From NCBI RefSeq assembly GCF_013031355.1, contig NZ_WPZO01000002.1, positions 558,001-622,000 on the forward strand: a stretch of DNA of 64,000 nucleotides. Reading direction: 5' to 3'. Shown in pieces: positions 34,451 to 43,650 of this stretch. A program made the position numbers and the translations under genes. Each line of letters opens with the position of its first letter. The first letter of the stretch is position 1. The notes below the pieces were generated by a model. The model saw only the letters and a program-made list of their open reading frames with translations. It was not told the origin of the DNA and ran no database searches. The stretch comes from Ruegeria arenilitoris. GTDB lineage: Bacteria; Pseudomonadota; Alphaproteobacteria; Rhodobacterales; Rhodobacteraceae.

Positions 34451-35773
34451 ATGAACGTGCTCGATCAACCTAACACAATGTCATCGTTTTGGATGCCGTT
34501 TTCGGCCAATCGTGATTTCCTTCGCGAGCCCCGCATGATCCAGTCGGCCGAGGGGATGTATTACACCAGTTCCGACGGCCGAAAGGTCATGGACGGCACC
34601 GCCGGGCTATGGTGCGTCAATGCCGGTCATCGTGATCCGCTTATCGTTGAAGCGGTACAGAAACAGGTGCACGAGCTGGATTACGCACCGAACTTCCAGT
34701 TCTCCCACCCGCAGGCGTTCGAACTGTCAGGGAAACTGACCGCAATGATGCCGGAAGGGATGAACCACGCCTTCTTTACCAACTCGGGATCCGAGTCCGT
34801 TGATACGGCGCTCAAGATTGCGCTGCATTACCACCGGATGCGCGGCGATGGCGCACGTACGCGTTTGATCGGACGCGAGCGCGGGTATCATGGGACTGGT
34901 TTTGGCGGCATTTCAGTCGGCGGTATCGTCAAAAACCGCATGCATTTCGGCACGCTTCTGACCGGCGTTGATCACTTGCGTCACACGCATGATCTGGAGA
35001 AAAACGCCTTCTCCCGCGGTTGCCCGGAACACGGTGCGGAACTGGCGGATGATCTGGAACGACTGGTAGCGCTTCACGATGCGTCGACGATTGCAGCCGT
35101 GATCGTTGAGCCGATGGCCGGGTCTACCGGTGTTCTCCTACCGCCGAAAGGATACCTAAAGCGGCTACGGGAAATCTGCGACCGCCATGGCATTCTGCTG
35201 ATTTTCGACGAGGTCATCACCGCCTTTGGTCGTTTGGGGGCCGCGACTGCATCGGAGTATTTCGATGTGAAGCCCGACATCATCACGACGGCAAAAGGCC
35301 TGACCAACGGTGTCATCCCGATGGGTGCCGTGATCGTTTCTGACAAAATCTATACATCGGCTATGGAAAACGCCGATGCGCCGATCGAACTGTTCCACGG
35401 TTATACCTATTCCGCCAACCCTGTATCTTGTGCCGCGGCGCTGGCGGCTCTGGAAAGCTACAAACAGAATGATTTGTTCCGCCGCGCTGCCTTGCTGTCT
35501 CAGCCTTGGGAAGATCAAATGCACAGCCTCAAAGGCCTGCCGAATGTCATTGATATTCGCAATCTGGGCCTTGTCGGTGCCATCGAACTCGCGCCGCGTG
35601 ACGGCGCTCCGGGTGCTCGGGGCTATGACGCCATGAAGCGCGCTTGGGACGCTGGAATCATGATCCGTGTCACCGGGGACATCATCGCCCTGTCGCCACC
35701 ACTGATCATCTCTGAACCTGAGATAGCGACCCTCTGTCAATCGCTTGGAGAGGTATTGGCCGACTTGCCATAA
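34451..35773 (+). CDS. Omega-amino acid:pyruvate aminotransferase
   Basis: 440 residues of class III PLP aminotransferases. Landmarks are WCVNAGHRDPLIVEAV, TNSGSESVDTALKIALHYHR, LIFDEVITAFGRLG and the PLP lysine in TTAKGLTNGVIPMG. The overall sequence is closest to beta-alanine/omega-amino-acid:pyruvate transaminases. It would convert beta-alanine or a similar amine plus pyruvate to a semialdehyde plus L-alanine. The next genes dispose of both products: a CoA-acylating semialdehyde dehydrogenase and alanine dehydrogenase. That coherence raises confidence in this role over taurine or putrescine transamination. Confidence 0.9.
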   Translation: MNVLDQPNTMSSFWMPFSANRDFLREPRMIQSAEGMYYTSSDGRKVMDGTAGLWCVNAGHRDPLIVEAVQKQVHELDYAPNFQFSHPQAFELSGKLTAMMPEGMNHAFFTNSGSESVDTALKIALHYHRMRGDGARTRLIGRERGYHGTGFGGISVGGIVKNRMHFGTLLTGVDHLRHTHDLEKNAFSRGCPEHGAELADDLERLVALHDASTIAAVIVEPMAGSTGVLLPPKGYLKRLREICDRHGILLIFDEVITAFGRLGAATASEYFDVKPDIITTAKGLTNGVIPMGAVIVSDKIYTSAMENADAPIELFHGYTYSANPVSCAAALAALESYKQNDLFRRAALLSQPWEDQMHSLKGLPNVIDIRNLGLVGAIELAPRDGAPGARGYDAMKRAWDAGIMIRVTGDIIALSPPLIISEPEIATLCQSLGEVLADLP

Positions 35774-35807
35774 CCTCTGACCACTAACCCCAAAAAGGAC
35801 TGACATC

Positions 35808-37319
35808 ATGAAAGATGCATCCCCGATCGCTTTGATCGGCCACTACATTAATGGCCAAATCACAGTTACGTCCGGCGAAAAGACCCAACCGGTTTTCAAC
35901 CCGGCAACCGGAACGCAAACCGGTGAGGTGTCGCTGGCGACTGTACAGACAGTGAACGATGCGGTGACCACTGCCAAAGCCGCGTTCCCCAAGTGGTCAA
36001 ATACCCCACCGATCCGCCGCGCACGTCTGATGAACAACTTCCTGGCCTTGGTGCGCGAGCATAAGGACGAGCTGGCCCGCGCCATCACGGTCGAGCACGG
36101 CAAGGTGTTCACCGACGCCCAAGGCGAAGTTGAGCGCGGTATTGATATCATCGAGTTTGCCTGCGGTATTCCGCAACTCCTCAAGGGCGATTACACGGAG
36201 CAAGTCTCCACCGGTATGGACAACTGGACCACGCGTCAGGCGTTGGGTGTCGTCGCCGGGATCACTCCCTTCAACTTCCCGGTCATGGTGCCGATGTGGA
36301 TGTTCCCGATCGCCATCGCCGCAGGCAATACCTTTATCCTGAAACCGTCGCCGACCGACCCGTCAGCTTCGCTGCTGTATGCGGATCTGATGCAGAGGGC
36401 CGGTTTCCCCGACGGTGTGTTCAACGTCGTTCAGGGTGACAAGGTCGCTGTGGACGCGTTGCTGGAAGATGACGACGTCAAAGCCATTTCCTTCGTCGGT
36501 TCGACGCCGATCGCCAACTACATCTACGAGGTCGGTGCGCGGCACGGCAAGCGCGTTCAAGCGCTGGGTGGCGCAAAGAACCACATGCTGGTGATGCCCG
36601 ATGCCGATATGAACAAAGCTGCCGACGCACTGATCGGCGCGGCCTATGGCTCGGCCGGAGAGCGCTGCATGGCGATCTCGGTTGCCCTGCTTGTCGGCGA
36701 TGCCGCCGACAAGCTGATGCCGGTCCTGAAAGAACGCGCCGAAACCTTGAAGGTCAAAAACGGTCTTGAGCTGGACGCCGAGATGGGTCCGATCGTCACC
36801 GCAGCCGCGCGGGACCGGATCAAAGGGTACATCGACTCTGGCGTCGAAGAAGGTGCGGATCTGCTGGTCGATGGCCGCGACTATACCGTCGAAGGGCACG
36901 AGGAAGGCTACTTCCTTGGCGGCACCCTGTTCGACAACGTCACCCCCGACATGAAGATCTACAAGGAAGAGATCTTCGGCCCGGTTCTGTCCTGCGTCCG
37001 CGTCTCGAGTTTCGCGGAAGGTCTGCAACTAATCAACGACCACGAGTTCGGCAACGGCGTGTCGCTGTTCACCCGCGACGGCAATGTCGCGCGTGAGTTT
37101 GGCAAGCAGGTTCAGGTCGGCATGGTCGGCGTCAATGTTCCGATCCCGGTTCCGATGGCCTGGCACGGCTTTGGCGGCTGGAAGAAGAGCCTGTTCGGAG
37201 ACATGCACGCCTACGGCGAAGAGGGTGTGCGTTTCTACACCAAGCAGAAATCCATCATGCAGCGCTGGCCCGAGAGCATCTCGGAAGGCGCCGAATTCGT
37301 CATGCCAACGGTAAAATGA
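35808..37319 (+). CDS. mmsA: CoA-acylating methylmalonate/malonate-semialdehyde dehydrogenase
   Basis: 503 residues. The catalytic cysteine lies in [11 protein letters not shown], and the [16 protein letters not shown] block has asparagine where ordinary aldehyde dehydrogenases carry the general-base glutamate, which is the hallmark of CoA-dependent MmsA enzymes. It oxidises malonate semialdehyde to acetyl-CoA and CO2 (or the methyl homologue to propionyl-CoA). It follows the aminotransferase by 34 bases, so it should consume the semialdehyde produced there. Confidence 0.93.
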   Translation: MKDASPIALIGHYINGQITVTSGEKTQPVFNPATGTQTGEVSLATVQTVNDAVTTAKAAFPKWSNTPPIRRARLMNNFLALVREHKDELARAITVEHGKVFTDAQGEVERGIDIIEFACGIPQLLKGDYTEQVSTGMDNWTTRQALGVVAGITPFNFPVMVPMWMFPIAIAAGNTFILKPSPTDPSASLLYADLMQRAGFPDGVFNVVQGDKVAVDALLEDDDVKAISFVGSTPIANYIYEVGARHGKRVQALGGAKNHMLVMPDADMNKAADALIGAAYGSAGERCMAISVALLVGDAADKLMPVLKERAETLKVKNGLELDAEMGPIVTAAARDRIKGYIDSGVEEGADLLVDGRDYTVEGHEEGYFLGGTLFDNVTPDMKIYKEEIFGPVLSCVRVSSFAEGLQLINDHEFGNGVSLFTRDGNVAREFGKQVQVGMVGVNVPIPVPMAWHGFGGWKKSLFGDMHAYGEEGVRFYTKQKSIMQRWPESISEGAEFVMPTVK

Positions 37320-37344
37320 TCATCCGGTCCAAGGAGTGAAGAAC

Positions 37345-38454
37345 ATGTTCATTGGTGTTCCCAAGGAAATCAAGAACCATGAATATCGGGTTGGCCTGAC
37401 CCCAGAAAGCGTCGCGGAACTGGTCTCGCATGGTCACAACGTCATCGTAGAGACCAATGCCGGGTCCGGCATTGGCGCAGATGACGACGCCTATCGGGCT
37501 GCCGGGGCCGAAATTGCTGCAACTGCGGCCGATGTATTCGCCAATGCCGAGATGATCGTGAAGGTGAAGGAACCTCAGGCCGTTGAGCGCGCCATGCTGC
37601 GTGAAGGCCAGATCCTTTACACCTACCTGCATCTGGCCCCCGATCCAGAGCAGACCAAAGATCTGGTCAACTCGGGCGCGGTCTGCATCGCTTATGAGAC
37701 CGTCACCGACGACAATGGCGGTCTGCCCCTGCTGAAACCGATGAGTCAGGTTGCCGGTCGCATGTCGATCCAGGCCGGGGCCAGTGCGTTGGAAAAGGCC
37801 AAGGGCGGTCTGGGCGTATTGCTGGGCGGCGTGCCTGGTGTAAAGCCCGGCAAAGTTGTGGTCATCGGCGGTGGCGTCGTTGGTTTCAACGCGGCCCAGA
37901 TGGCTGTCGGCCTGCATGCGGACGTGACCATTCTGGACCGCAATCCGGCAGTTCTGGAGAAGCTGGAAAACCACTTCGAGGCCTCGGCCAAGGTTGTCTA
38001 TTCGACCAAAGCTGCACTGGAGGAAGAAGTCACCAATGCGGATCTGGTTGTTGGCGCGGTTCTGATCCCGGGCGCTGCTGCGCCCAAGCTGGTCTCGCGC
38101 GAGTTGATCTCGAAAATGAAACCCGGTGCGGTCGTCGTGGACGTGGCGATCGATCAGGGCGGCTGCTTTGAAACGTCCAAAGCCACCACTCACGCAGAGC
38201 CCACCTACGTTGTCGACGATGTTGTTCATTACTGTGTCGCCAACATGCCGGGCGCAGTCGCCCGAACGTCGACTTACGCGCTCAACAACGTCACGCTGCC
38301 GCACGCTCTGGCCATTGCCAACAATGGCTGGAAGCAGGCGCTTGCGGACAATCGTCACCTGATGAACGGCCTGAACGTGGCCCACGGCAAGGTGACATAC
38401 AAGGCTGTGGCCGATGACCTCGGATACGAGTTCATCGCCCCGGAACTTTGCTGA
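37345..38454 (+). CDS. ald: Alanine dehydrogenase
   Basis: 369 residues, full length. The N-terminus [20 protein letters not shown], the catalytic His in [10 protein letters not shown] and the NAD-binding [19 protein letters not shown] are diagnostic. It deaminates L-alanine to pyruvate and ammonium with NAD. Start ATG 37345 has AAGGAG 8 bases upstream; GTG 37336 in frame is less likely. In this operon it regenerates the pyruvate used by the aminotransferase, so nitrogen leaves as ammonium. Confidence 0.95.
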   Translation: MFIGVPKEIKNHEYRVGLTPESVAELVSHGHNVIVETNAGSGIGADDDAYRAAGAEIAATAADVFANAEMIVKVKEPQAVERAMLREGQILYTYLHLAPDPEQTKDLVNSGAVCIAYETVTDDNGGLPLLKPMSQVAGRMSIQAGASALEKAKGGLGVLLGGVPGVKPGKVVVIGGGVVGFNAAQMAVGLHADVTILDRNPAVLEKLENHFEASAKVVYSTKAALEEEVTNADLVVGAVLIPGAAAPKLVSRELISKMKPGAVVVDVAIDQGGCFETSKATTHAEPTYVVDDVVHYCVANMPGAVARTSTYALNNVTLPHALAIANNGWKQALADNRHLMNGLNVAHGKVTYKAVADDLGYEFIAPELC

Positions 38455-38470
38455 TCTGAAGCAAAGAAAC

Positions 38471-38497
38471 GTCCCGCGGTTCACGAGGCTGCGGGAC
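38471..38497 (+). terminator. Hairpin between ald and dctP
   Basis: GTCCCGC (38471-38477) pairs with GCGGGAC (38491-38497). Inner pairs can extend the stem to nine with one G-U pair. No T-run follows, so it is more likely an attenuator or RNA-processing stem between the enzyme genes and the transporter genes than a full terminator. Confidence 0.4.
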
Positions 38498-38522
38498 ACC
38501 CACCACTGAGGAGGAAACCCGA

Positions 38523-39548
38523 ATGACTACGAAGATTAACCGCCGCGCCCTCGGCGCGATGGGTGGCGCCGTGTTGCTTGCTGCAACCACACTCTCAACA
38601 TCAGTCGCAGCAGAAGACATGACACTGCGCTTTGCCGGCGTGTTCCCGATCGATCATCAGGGCACAAAAATGATGGAGCAGGTTGCAGCTGACGTGGCAG
38701 CTGCAGATGTTGGCCTGACGATTGAAGTCTTTCCGGCAAACCAGCTTGGTTCTGGTGAGGCGCTGTTCGAAGACGTAGCCCGCGGCAATATCGATCTGGC
38801 CTCGGCCTTCATCTATGCCGACACCGATCCGCGTCTTGAGTTCCTGTCCATGCCGTTCCTGCTTGGGGGATGGGATGACATGGAAAGCACCCTGCTCAAC
38901 ATGGATTCCGAGTTCAACACCATCCTGCAGGAAATCACCGACGAATACGGTGTGCGCGTCATGGCGCAGAACCCTGAAGGGTTCATCGGCATTGTTGCCT
39001 CGCAAGAGCCCGAGAACTGGAACAGTTTTGACGACAAGGGCATGAATATTCGTGTCTGGTCGTCCAGTGTCGTGAAATCGATGGTTGAAGAACTGGGTTA
39101 CCAGGCGACAACCATGGCATGGGGCGACATCTTCCCCGCACTTCAGGCTGGTATTGTCGATGGGGCCATCTGCTGCACCAAGACCGCGACCTACTCGATC
39201 TTCGCAAAGTCGGATGTTGGCACTCACTTCGTCGAGTACAACTCGATCTCGGAACTGACAACGTTCTATGCATCGCAACGGACACTCGACAAATTGAACG
39301 ACGACCAGCGTGCCGCGTTGCAGGCCGCAATGACCAAAGCATCGGAAGACTTCTTTGCCTACAACCGTGAGAACGACGAAGTCTTCGGTCAGAAATTGCT
39401 CGACAAAGGCTACACCATCCTGCGCCTGAGCGACGAAGAACAGGCTGCAATGGCCACTCATGTTCAAGAAACGGTCTGGCCTGCGATGGCGCAAAATGTC
39501 GGTCAGGACATCATTGACCGTCTGCTGGCAGCTAAAGCGCAACAATAA
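38523..39548 (+). CDS. dctP: TRAP transporter substrate-binding protein (DctP type)
   Basis: 341 residues with a Tat-like/Sec signal peptide (NRRALGAMGGAVLLAATTLSTSVAA, cut near residue 31). The mature part fits the DctP family: RFAGVFPIDHQG at the start, FDDKGMNIRVWSSSVVKSM with the substrate-anchoring arginine, and ALQAGIVDGAICC. It starts with GAGGAGG upstream of ATG 38523. Position behind the transaminase, MmsA and Ald genes implies uptake of a beta- or omega-amino acid or a close relative, which is an inference. Confidence 0.92.
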   Translation: MTTKINRRALGAMGGAVLLAATTLSTSVAAEDMTLRFAGVFPIDHQGTKMMEQVAADVAAADVGLTIEVFPANQLGSGEALFEDVARGNIDLASAFIYADTDPRLEFLSMPFLLGGWDDMESTLLNMDSEFNTILQEITDEYGVRVMAQNPEGFIGIVASQEPENWNSFDDKGMNIRVWSSSVVKSMVEELGYQATTMAWGDIFPALQAGIVDGAICCTKTATYSIFAKSDVGTHFVEYNSISELTTFYASQRTLDKLNDDQRAALQAAMTKASEDFFAYNRENDEVFGQKLLDKGYTILRLSDEEQAAMATHVQETVWPAMAQNVGQDIIDRLLAAKAQQ

Positions 39549-39558
39549 ACTCCAAGAG

Positions 39559-39588
39559 AAGGGCCAGCAAATCAGTTGGCCCTTTTTT
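39559..39588 (+). terminator. Attenuating terminator between dctP and dctQ
   Basis: Stem AAGGGCCA (39559-39566) with TGGCCCTT (39577-39584) and a 10-base loop, then a T-run. It is 10 bases past the dctP stop, the same position as the hairpin of the first TRAP operon, and likely raises receptor over permease levels. Confidence 0.75.
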
Positions 39589-39619
39589 GGTTTTTAGCTC
39601 AACAAAGGGAGGGAGAAAG

Positions 39620-40234
39620 ATGTCTGCTTCAGAAGCTGAGCATATACTGATCGTAGAAAGCGCGGAGAAGAAGAGCTCGCAAAAAATCACCGATGAGTTG
39701 CCGGTTGTAATTGGGTATCCGCTGAAAGCAGTGGCCTTTGTCATGAGACAGATCGTCATGTTTGCCGGCTTTCTGATGGCCTTCACATTTGGGGCCGTTG
39801 TTGTCATCCGGTACGGATTTGGTGGCGATCTCTTCGCCTACGAAGAATGGCTTCTGGGCATCAGCATCATCGGTTTTTTTGCGGGCGCTGTTCTGGCCTC
39901 TGCCCGCAACCTGCATATCAACGCGGACATTCTGGGCATTGTGATCCAAAACCCTCGATTGATCTGGTGGCGCGGCTTTGTCGTCCTGACCGTCGAGGTC
40001 CTGGTGATCCTGTTTCTTATGTATGCGTGCTACGTTTCGCTGCTCGATGACTTCTCATTCCCGCGACTGCGCGCAACGCCAGTGCTGCGCATTCCATTTG
40101 TGACCTGGCGGATTGCAATCATGATTGCCTTTGGCCTCATGGCAACGTTCACGGCGGCATATTTGTACGTGCATATCCGCAAGGGGCTTGGCCTTCCCTT
40201 GAGATCAGAAATGCAAAAAGGAGAAACCCAATGA
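39620..40234 (+). CDS. dctQ: TRAP transporter small permease (DctQ type)
   Basis: 204 residues, somewhat longer than usual because of a charged N-terminal tail of ~45 residues (SEAEHILIVESAEKKSSQK) before the first of four membrane helices. The helix region shows GDLFAYEEWLLGISIIGFFAGAV with the conserved acid pair. ATG 39620 follows GGGAGGG, and an upstream extension of 11 residues runs into the terminator. It overlaps the large permease start by 4 bases. Confidence 0.88.
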   Translation: MSASEAEHILIVESAEKKSSQKITDELPVVIGYPLKAVAFVMRQIVMFAGFLMAFTFGAVVVIRYGFGGDLFAYEEWLLGISIIGFFAGAVLASARNLHINADILGIVIQNPRLIWWRGFVVLTVEVLVILFLMYACYVSLLDDFSFPRLRATPVLRIPFVTWRIAIMIAFGLMATFTAAYLYVHIRKGLGLPLRSEMQKGETQ

Positions 40235-41523
40235 TCATCGGAGGAAGTCTCCTTATCGTCTGCTTTATGCTGCTGTTGGGCGTTAGCGTTTACGTGGCAT
40301 TCGGATCGGTCTTGATTTTCATCGCAATTGTTGGAGATCAATCCATCACCGGCTACCTGCCGACCGGCTCTACGGGCATCCGTTCATTGGTGCTTTTGGC
40401 AATCCCGCTCTTCATGATCGCCGGTGGCATCATGGAAAAAGGCAAAATTGCCGCCCCTCTTGTTTCGCTGGCTGAAATGTTCATTGGCCATATCAAAGGG
40501 GGGCTGAGCGCGGCGGGGGTACTGGCCTGCGGTGTGTTCGGCTCCATTTCCGGCAGTGCGAACGCAACGCTGACCTGTATTGGCGGCATCATGATGCCCC
40601 ATCTGAAAAAGGCCAACTATCCGGGCGGTCAATCGGCTGCGCTGATCGTGGCGGCAAGCCCGCTGGGCCTGTTGATCCCGCCCAGCTCGTCGCACATCCT
40701 TTATGGTTGGGTCGCCCAACAGCACGTGCTGAAATGCTTCTTGTCCACGGTCATTCCCGCCATCATCCTGATCACGCTTCTGATTGTGGTCAATCAGTTC
40801 ATGCTGCGGAAGTACCACGACATCAATCTGACGGAACGCCCAAAGCCGTTTCTGCCGACATTCGGAGTACAGGCGCGGTTGGCCGGGCCTGCGCTGATGA
40901 TGCCGCTTATCATTCTGGGTGGGATCTATGGCGGGATCATGACACCGACCGAGGCCGCCGGGATCGCCGTGGTCTACTCGATTCCGATCGCGATTTACTT
41001 CTATCGTGGCCTGACGTGGAAAACGCTGGCTCAGACCATCCAGAACTCAGGCGTTACGATTGGCGTGGTCATGGTCATGATCTTCATGGTTCTGATCGTG
41101 TCGGACAACCTGATTTCACAAGGCGCGCCCCAACTGGCCAAGGATCTGGTCTATTCCGTGTCAGACAACCCGATCGTGATCCTTTTGATGATCAACGTCG
41201 TGATGATCCTGATCGGAATGCTGATGGACGACATCTCGGGTCTGCTTCTGGCTACACCAATCCTGCTGCCTATAGCTCAGAGCACTGGCATGGATCCGAT
41301 CCATTTTGCGGCTGTGATTGGCGTGAACCTGGGGATGGCAAACATTACACCTCCGACAGCGCCCCTGCTCTATCTTGGTGCTCAGGTCTGTGATGAGCCG
41401 GTTTCGCGCATGCTGTGGCCGACTTTGATCTTCATTGTCTTTGCCTGGCTTCCCACGCTGATGCTGACAACCTTCGTACCAGAGCTGGCTCTCTTTCTGC
41501 CGGACCTCCTGCTCAGCAGGTAG
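40231..41523 (+). CDS. dctM: TRAP transporter large permease (DctM type)
   Basis: 430 residues, multi-spanning, with the DctM signatures GSISGSANATLTCIGGIMMPHL, LGGIYGGIMTPTEAAGIAVVY and LLMINVVMILIGMLMDD. It is the transport channel working with DctQ and DctP in sodium-coupled uptake. The ATGA overlap with dctQ supports coupled translation. It should carry the same amino-acid-like cargo as its receptor. Confidence 0.93.
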   Translation: MIIGGSLLIVCFMLLLGVSVYVAFGSVLIFIAIVGDQSITGYLPTGSTGIRSLVLLAIPLFMIAGGIMEKGKIAAPLVSLAEMFIGHIKGGLSAAGVLACGVFGSISGSANATLTCIGGIMMPHLKKANYPGGQSAALIVAASPLGLLIPPSSSHILYGWVAQQHVLKCFLSTVIPAIILITLLIVVNQFMLRKYHDINLTERPKPFLPTFGVQARLAGPALMMPLIILGGIYGGIMTPTEAAGIAVVYSIPIAIYFYRGLTWKTLAQTIQNSGVTIGVVMVMIFMVLIVSDNLISQGAPQLAKDLVYSVSDNPIVILLMINVVMILIGMLMDDISGLLLATPILLPIAQSTGMDPIHFAAVIGVNLGMANITPPTAPLLYLGAQVCDEPVSRMLWPTLIFIVFAWLPTLMLTTFVPELALFLPDLLLSR

Positions 41524-41564
41524 CGGCGAGGAAGTGCAAAACCGCAAGGCAAACAAAGAAGCGC

Positions 41565-41588
41565 GCACCCCATTCTGACTCGGGGTGC
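41565..41588 (+). terminator. Hairpin between dctM and the USP gene
   Basis: GCACCCC (41565-41571) pairs with GGGGTGC (41582-41588) around a 10-base loop. There is no T-run. It mirrors the stem found between dctM and the USP gene in the first TRAP operon and is likely a stabilising or attenuating structure. Confidence 0.45.
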
Positions 41589-41666
41589 CGGCGCACTCTC
41601 TCAAAGATGAACCGGGAGAGACAAGTTCGCAGCAAAAAAACCGGGTACCAAAAACAGAGGTTTGAA

Positions 41667-42077
41667 ATGTATACAAATATCCTAGTCGCGCTGTCTCTCG
41701 AACACGGCATCAGTGATCACGCACTCTCAGCGGCACACGCCCTTGTATCCGAAGGTGGGAAAATCACGGCAGCACATATTCACGAACCACCAAACAGGCA
41801 GATTATGTACTATATGGACGAAGGGATTGCGCAAAAATCTCTTCAAAAAGCAGAAGCGCGCCTGGCCGAACGCCTGAAAGGTGAGACCGAGGTCGCTTCC
41901 GTCCTGCTCGAGAGCCAATCTGCCGGGCGGGCGATCACCGAATACGCAAACAAGCATGGTATCGACTGTATCGTCCTTGCTTCGCACAAACCCGGGATGA
42001 AGGAGTTCTTTTTGGGCTCAACGGCCGCTCTCGTCGTTCGCCACGCTCAGTGTTCGGTGCATGTACTCCGTATATGA
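41667..42077 (+). CDS. Universal stress protein (single UspA domain)
   Basis: 136 residues with one Usp fold: MYTNILVALSLEHGIS at the start, then IVLASHKPGMKEFFLGSTAALVVRHAQCSVHVLR carrying the phosphate-binding GS-x-A style loop. ATG 41667 was chosen as the first Met of the domain; the open frame extending to 41415 lies in the preceding gene. It follows a TRAP operon as in the ectoine transporter system TeaABCD, so a regulatory role on uptake is plausible. Confidence 0.87.
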   Translation: MYTNILVALSLEHGISDHALSAAHALVSEGGKITAAHIHEPPNRQIMYYMDEGIAQKSLQKAEARLAERLKGETEVASVLLESQSAGRAITEYANKHGIDCIVLASHKPGMKEFFLGSTAALVVRHAQCSVHVLRI

Positions 42078-42229
42078 AGATTACGCTCGCAACAGGTCAC
42101 ACACCTAGCCCTGCGAATTCCTGTGCTGATAATCATGAGCCTGGAAGTTGTTTCACGAAAACTCTCATATGCATCTGATTGGCTCAACTTCTCCCGGCTC
42201 CGGCAATCTCATGTCATCAGGTCAGATCC

Positions 42230-42394
42230 ATGAACGCTTCTGTTGCGAAACGTATAGAAGACGAACTCATGCTCGGCTCAGACTACCTCTGGCCCGGTCG
42301 CTTCCGCGAACGACCGCACATCCCGGCGCGCCAATAGGTGCGGATTGTTCGAGGCCGGGTCACATCTATCGGCCTCGACGCGAACACCTACGGC
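42230..42394 (+). pseudogene. Tyrosine recombinase remnant
   Basis: One frame reads RIEDELMLGSDYLWPGRFRERPHIPARQ, a stop, then VRIVRGRVTSIGLDANTYG. This is the middle of an integrase-family tyrosine recombinase, just before the catalytic THSMRRT motif, which is absent. The frame ends where the convergent dehydrogenase gene begins. The relic at 55710-56250 is from the same family. The 150 bases upstream (42080-42229) show nothing clear. Confidence 0.6.
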
Positions 42395-43368
42395 GTTTTG
42401 CTCCAGACCTCGGGGTTGATCATATGAACCGGGGCGCCTTCTGCATAAGCGTTCACCTGATCAAAGATATCGGCGAATTGCAGGTCGAACTCGTCCTCGG
42501 TCACAAAACCAATATGCGGTGTCGCGATCAAATTCGGATGTGACAGCAGCGGATCGTTAGGATCGGTCAGCGGCTCGGTGTCGAACACGTCGATTGCCGC
42601 CTTTCCGGGACGACCGGCATTGAGCGCGTCCAGCAACGCCCCCGGTGCGATCAGCCCCGCCCGGGACGTATTCACAAACAGCGCACCTGGCTGCATGGTT
42701 GCGAAATCAGATGCAGTGACTATCCTTTGCGTGCCCGGTTTCAGGCGCACATGAATCGAGACGACGTCGCTTTCGGCGAAGAATGCCTCGCGGCTGGCGG
42801 CAATTGGGGCGCCGTCCGCCTGTGCTCGGGCGCGGCCTTCATCTGATGACCACCAGACCACATTCATCCCGAAAGCCTTGGCATATTCTGCAACCGCGCG
42901 AGCGATACGACCATAGCCATAAAGCCCGAGTTGACGACCACGCAGAGTCTTGCCCACGCCTGCTTGCCAATTCCCCGCTTTGACAGAAGCCATCTGCGTG
43001 GGCAAATCTCGCATTCCGGCCATAATAAGAGCCCAGGTCAGTTCTGCGGCGGCATAAGATGGCGTCCCGCCGTGCATGTTTGAACACAGTAAAACGCCAT
43101 GATCCGAACAGGCTTGTACATCCACATGAGGATACACGCTGCGTTGGCTGATCAGTTTGAGATTGGGTAACTTCTCAAGCAACTCACGCGTCACTTTGAT
43201 ACGTTCCCGGAAGAGAACAACCGCCTCTGCGTCCTGCAATCGGCTCGCCAGCTGGGCAATGTCTTCAACGTGGTCTGTCCAGACCGTCACGTCGTGTTGG
43301 GCAAGCTTGGCAAAGCAAGGCAGACCACGCAACGTATCAAACCAGTCATCCAGGATGTGAACTTTCAT
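42388..43368 (-). CDS. D-2-hydroxyacid dehydrogenase
   Basis: 326 residues of the D-isomer-specific 2-hydroxyacid dehydrogenase family. The NAD-binding GLYGYGRIARAVAEYAKAFG and the catalytic triad Arg (VNTSRAGL), Glu (DVFDTEPL) and His (ATPHIGF) are all present. It oxidises or reduces a D-2-hydroxy acid with NAD(P). It is the last gene of the tct operon, overlapping the 78-residue gene by 4 bases, so its substrate is probably an intermediate of the imported tricarboxylate pathway. Its stop abuts a decayed recombinase. Confidence 0.9.
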   Translation of the reverse strand: MKVHILDDWFDTLRGLPCFAKLAQHDVTVWTDHVEDIAQLASRLQDAEAVVLFRERIKVTRELLEKLPNLKLISQRSVYPHVDVQACSDHGVLLCSNMHGGTPSYAAAELTWALIMAGMRDLPTQMASVKAGNWQAGVGKTLRGRQLGLYGYGRIARAVAEYAKAFGMNVVWWSSDEGRARAQADGAPIAASREAFFAESDVVSIHVRLKPGTQRIVTASDFATMQPGALFVNTSRAGLIAPGALLDALNAGRPGKAAIDVFDTEPLTDPNDPLLSHPNLIATPHIGFVTEDEFDLQFADIFDQVNAYAEGAPVHMINPEVWSKTP

Positions 43369-43601
43369 CGGCTTTCAATACTCCGCCCGGGTGTGAGCTT
43401 TCTTGGCGTTGGAACAAAACAAGGGGCTTCGAGTGCAGCCAGTGCTTTGCGAACACGTTCGCTTTGATCGAGCAAGTGATTGAATTGCTCGTCGCATACA
43501 GCAATTGGTGTCGGATATTCCACCATGTCTCGCCGCAGCGCCGCCTGTGCCAGCTTGAGTTCCTGTCGGGCAATGTCGAGGCATTCTGAATAATCGTCCA
43601 T
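43365..43601 (-). CDS. Small hypothetical protein in the tct operon
   Basis: 78 residues, no membrane segment, no known family recognised. It is mainly helical with a short heptad-like run (LDIARQELKLAQAALRRDM) and a Pro-rich basic C-terminus (VPTPRKLTPGRS). AGGAGG precedes ATG 43601 by a good distance, and the stop overlaps the dehydrogenase start by 4 bases, so it is very likely translated. The start sits just downstream of a GTATAC inverted repeat. A role as a small subunit or regulator of its operon partners is possible but unsupported. Confidence 0.7.
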   Translation of the reverse strand: MDDYSECLDIARQELKLAQAALRRDMVEYPTPIAVCDEQFNHLLDQSERVRKALAALEAPCFVPTPRKLTPGRSIESR

Positions 43602-43618
43602 GGCATCACCTCCTTTAT

Positions 43619-43634
43619 GTATACTATTGTATAC
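43619..43634 (-). promoter_or_regulatory. GTATAC inverted-repeat operator candidate
   Basis: GTATACTATTGTATAC, two self-complementary GTATAC words separated by four bases, lies between the PrpF stop and the small gene, directly before its ribosome binding site. Such TGTATACA-like sites are typical of GntR-family regulators (FadR/VanR branch). It may govern an internal promoter for the last two genes. Confidence 0.5.
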
Positions 43635-43650
43635 CATTAGGATGGCCTGA

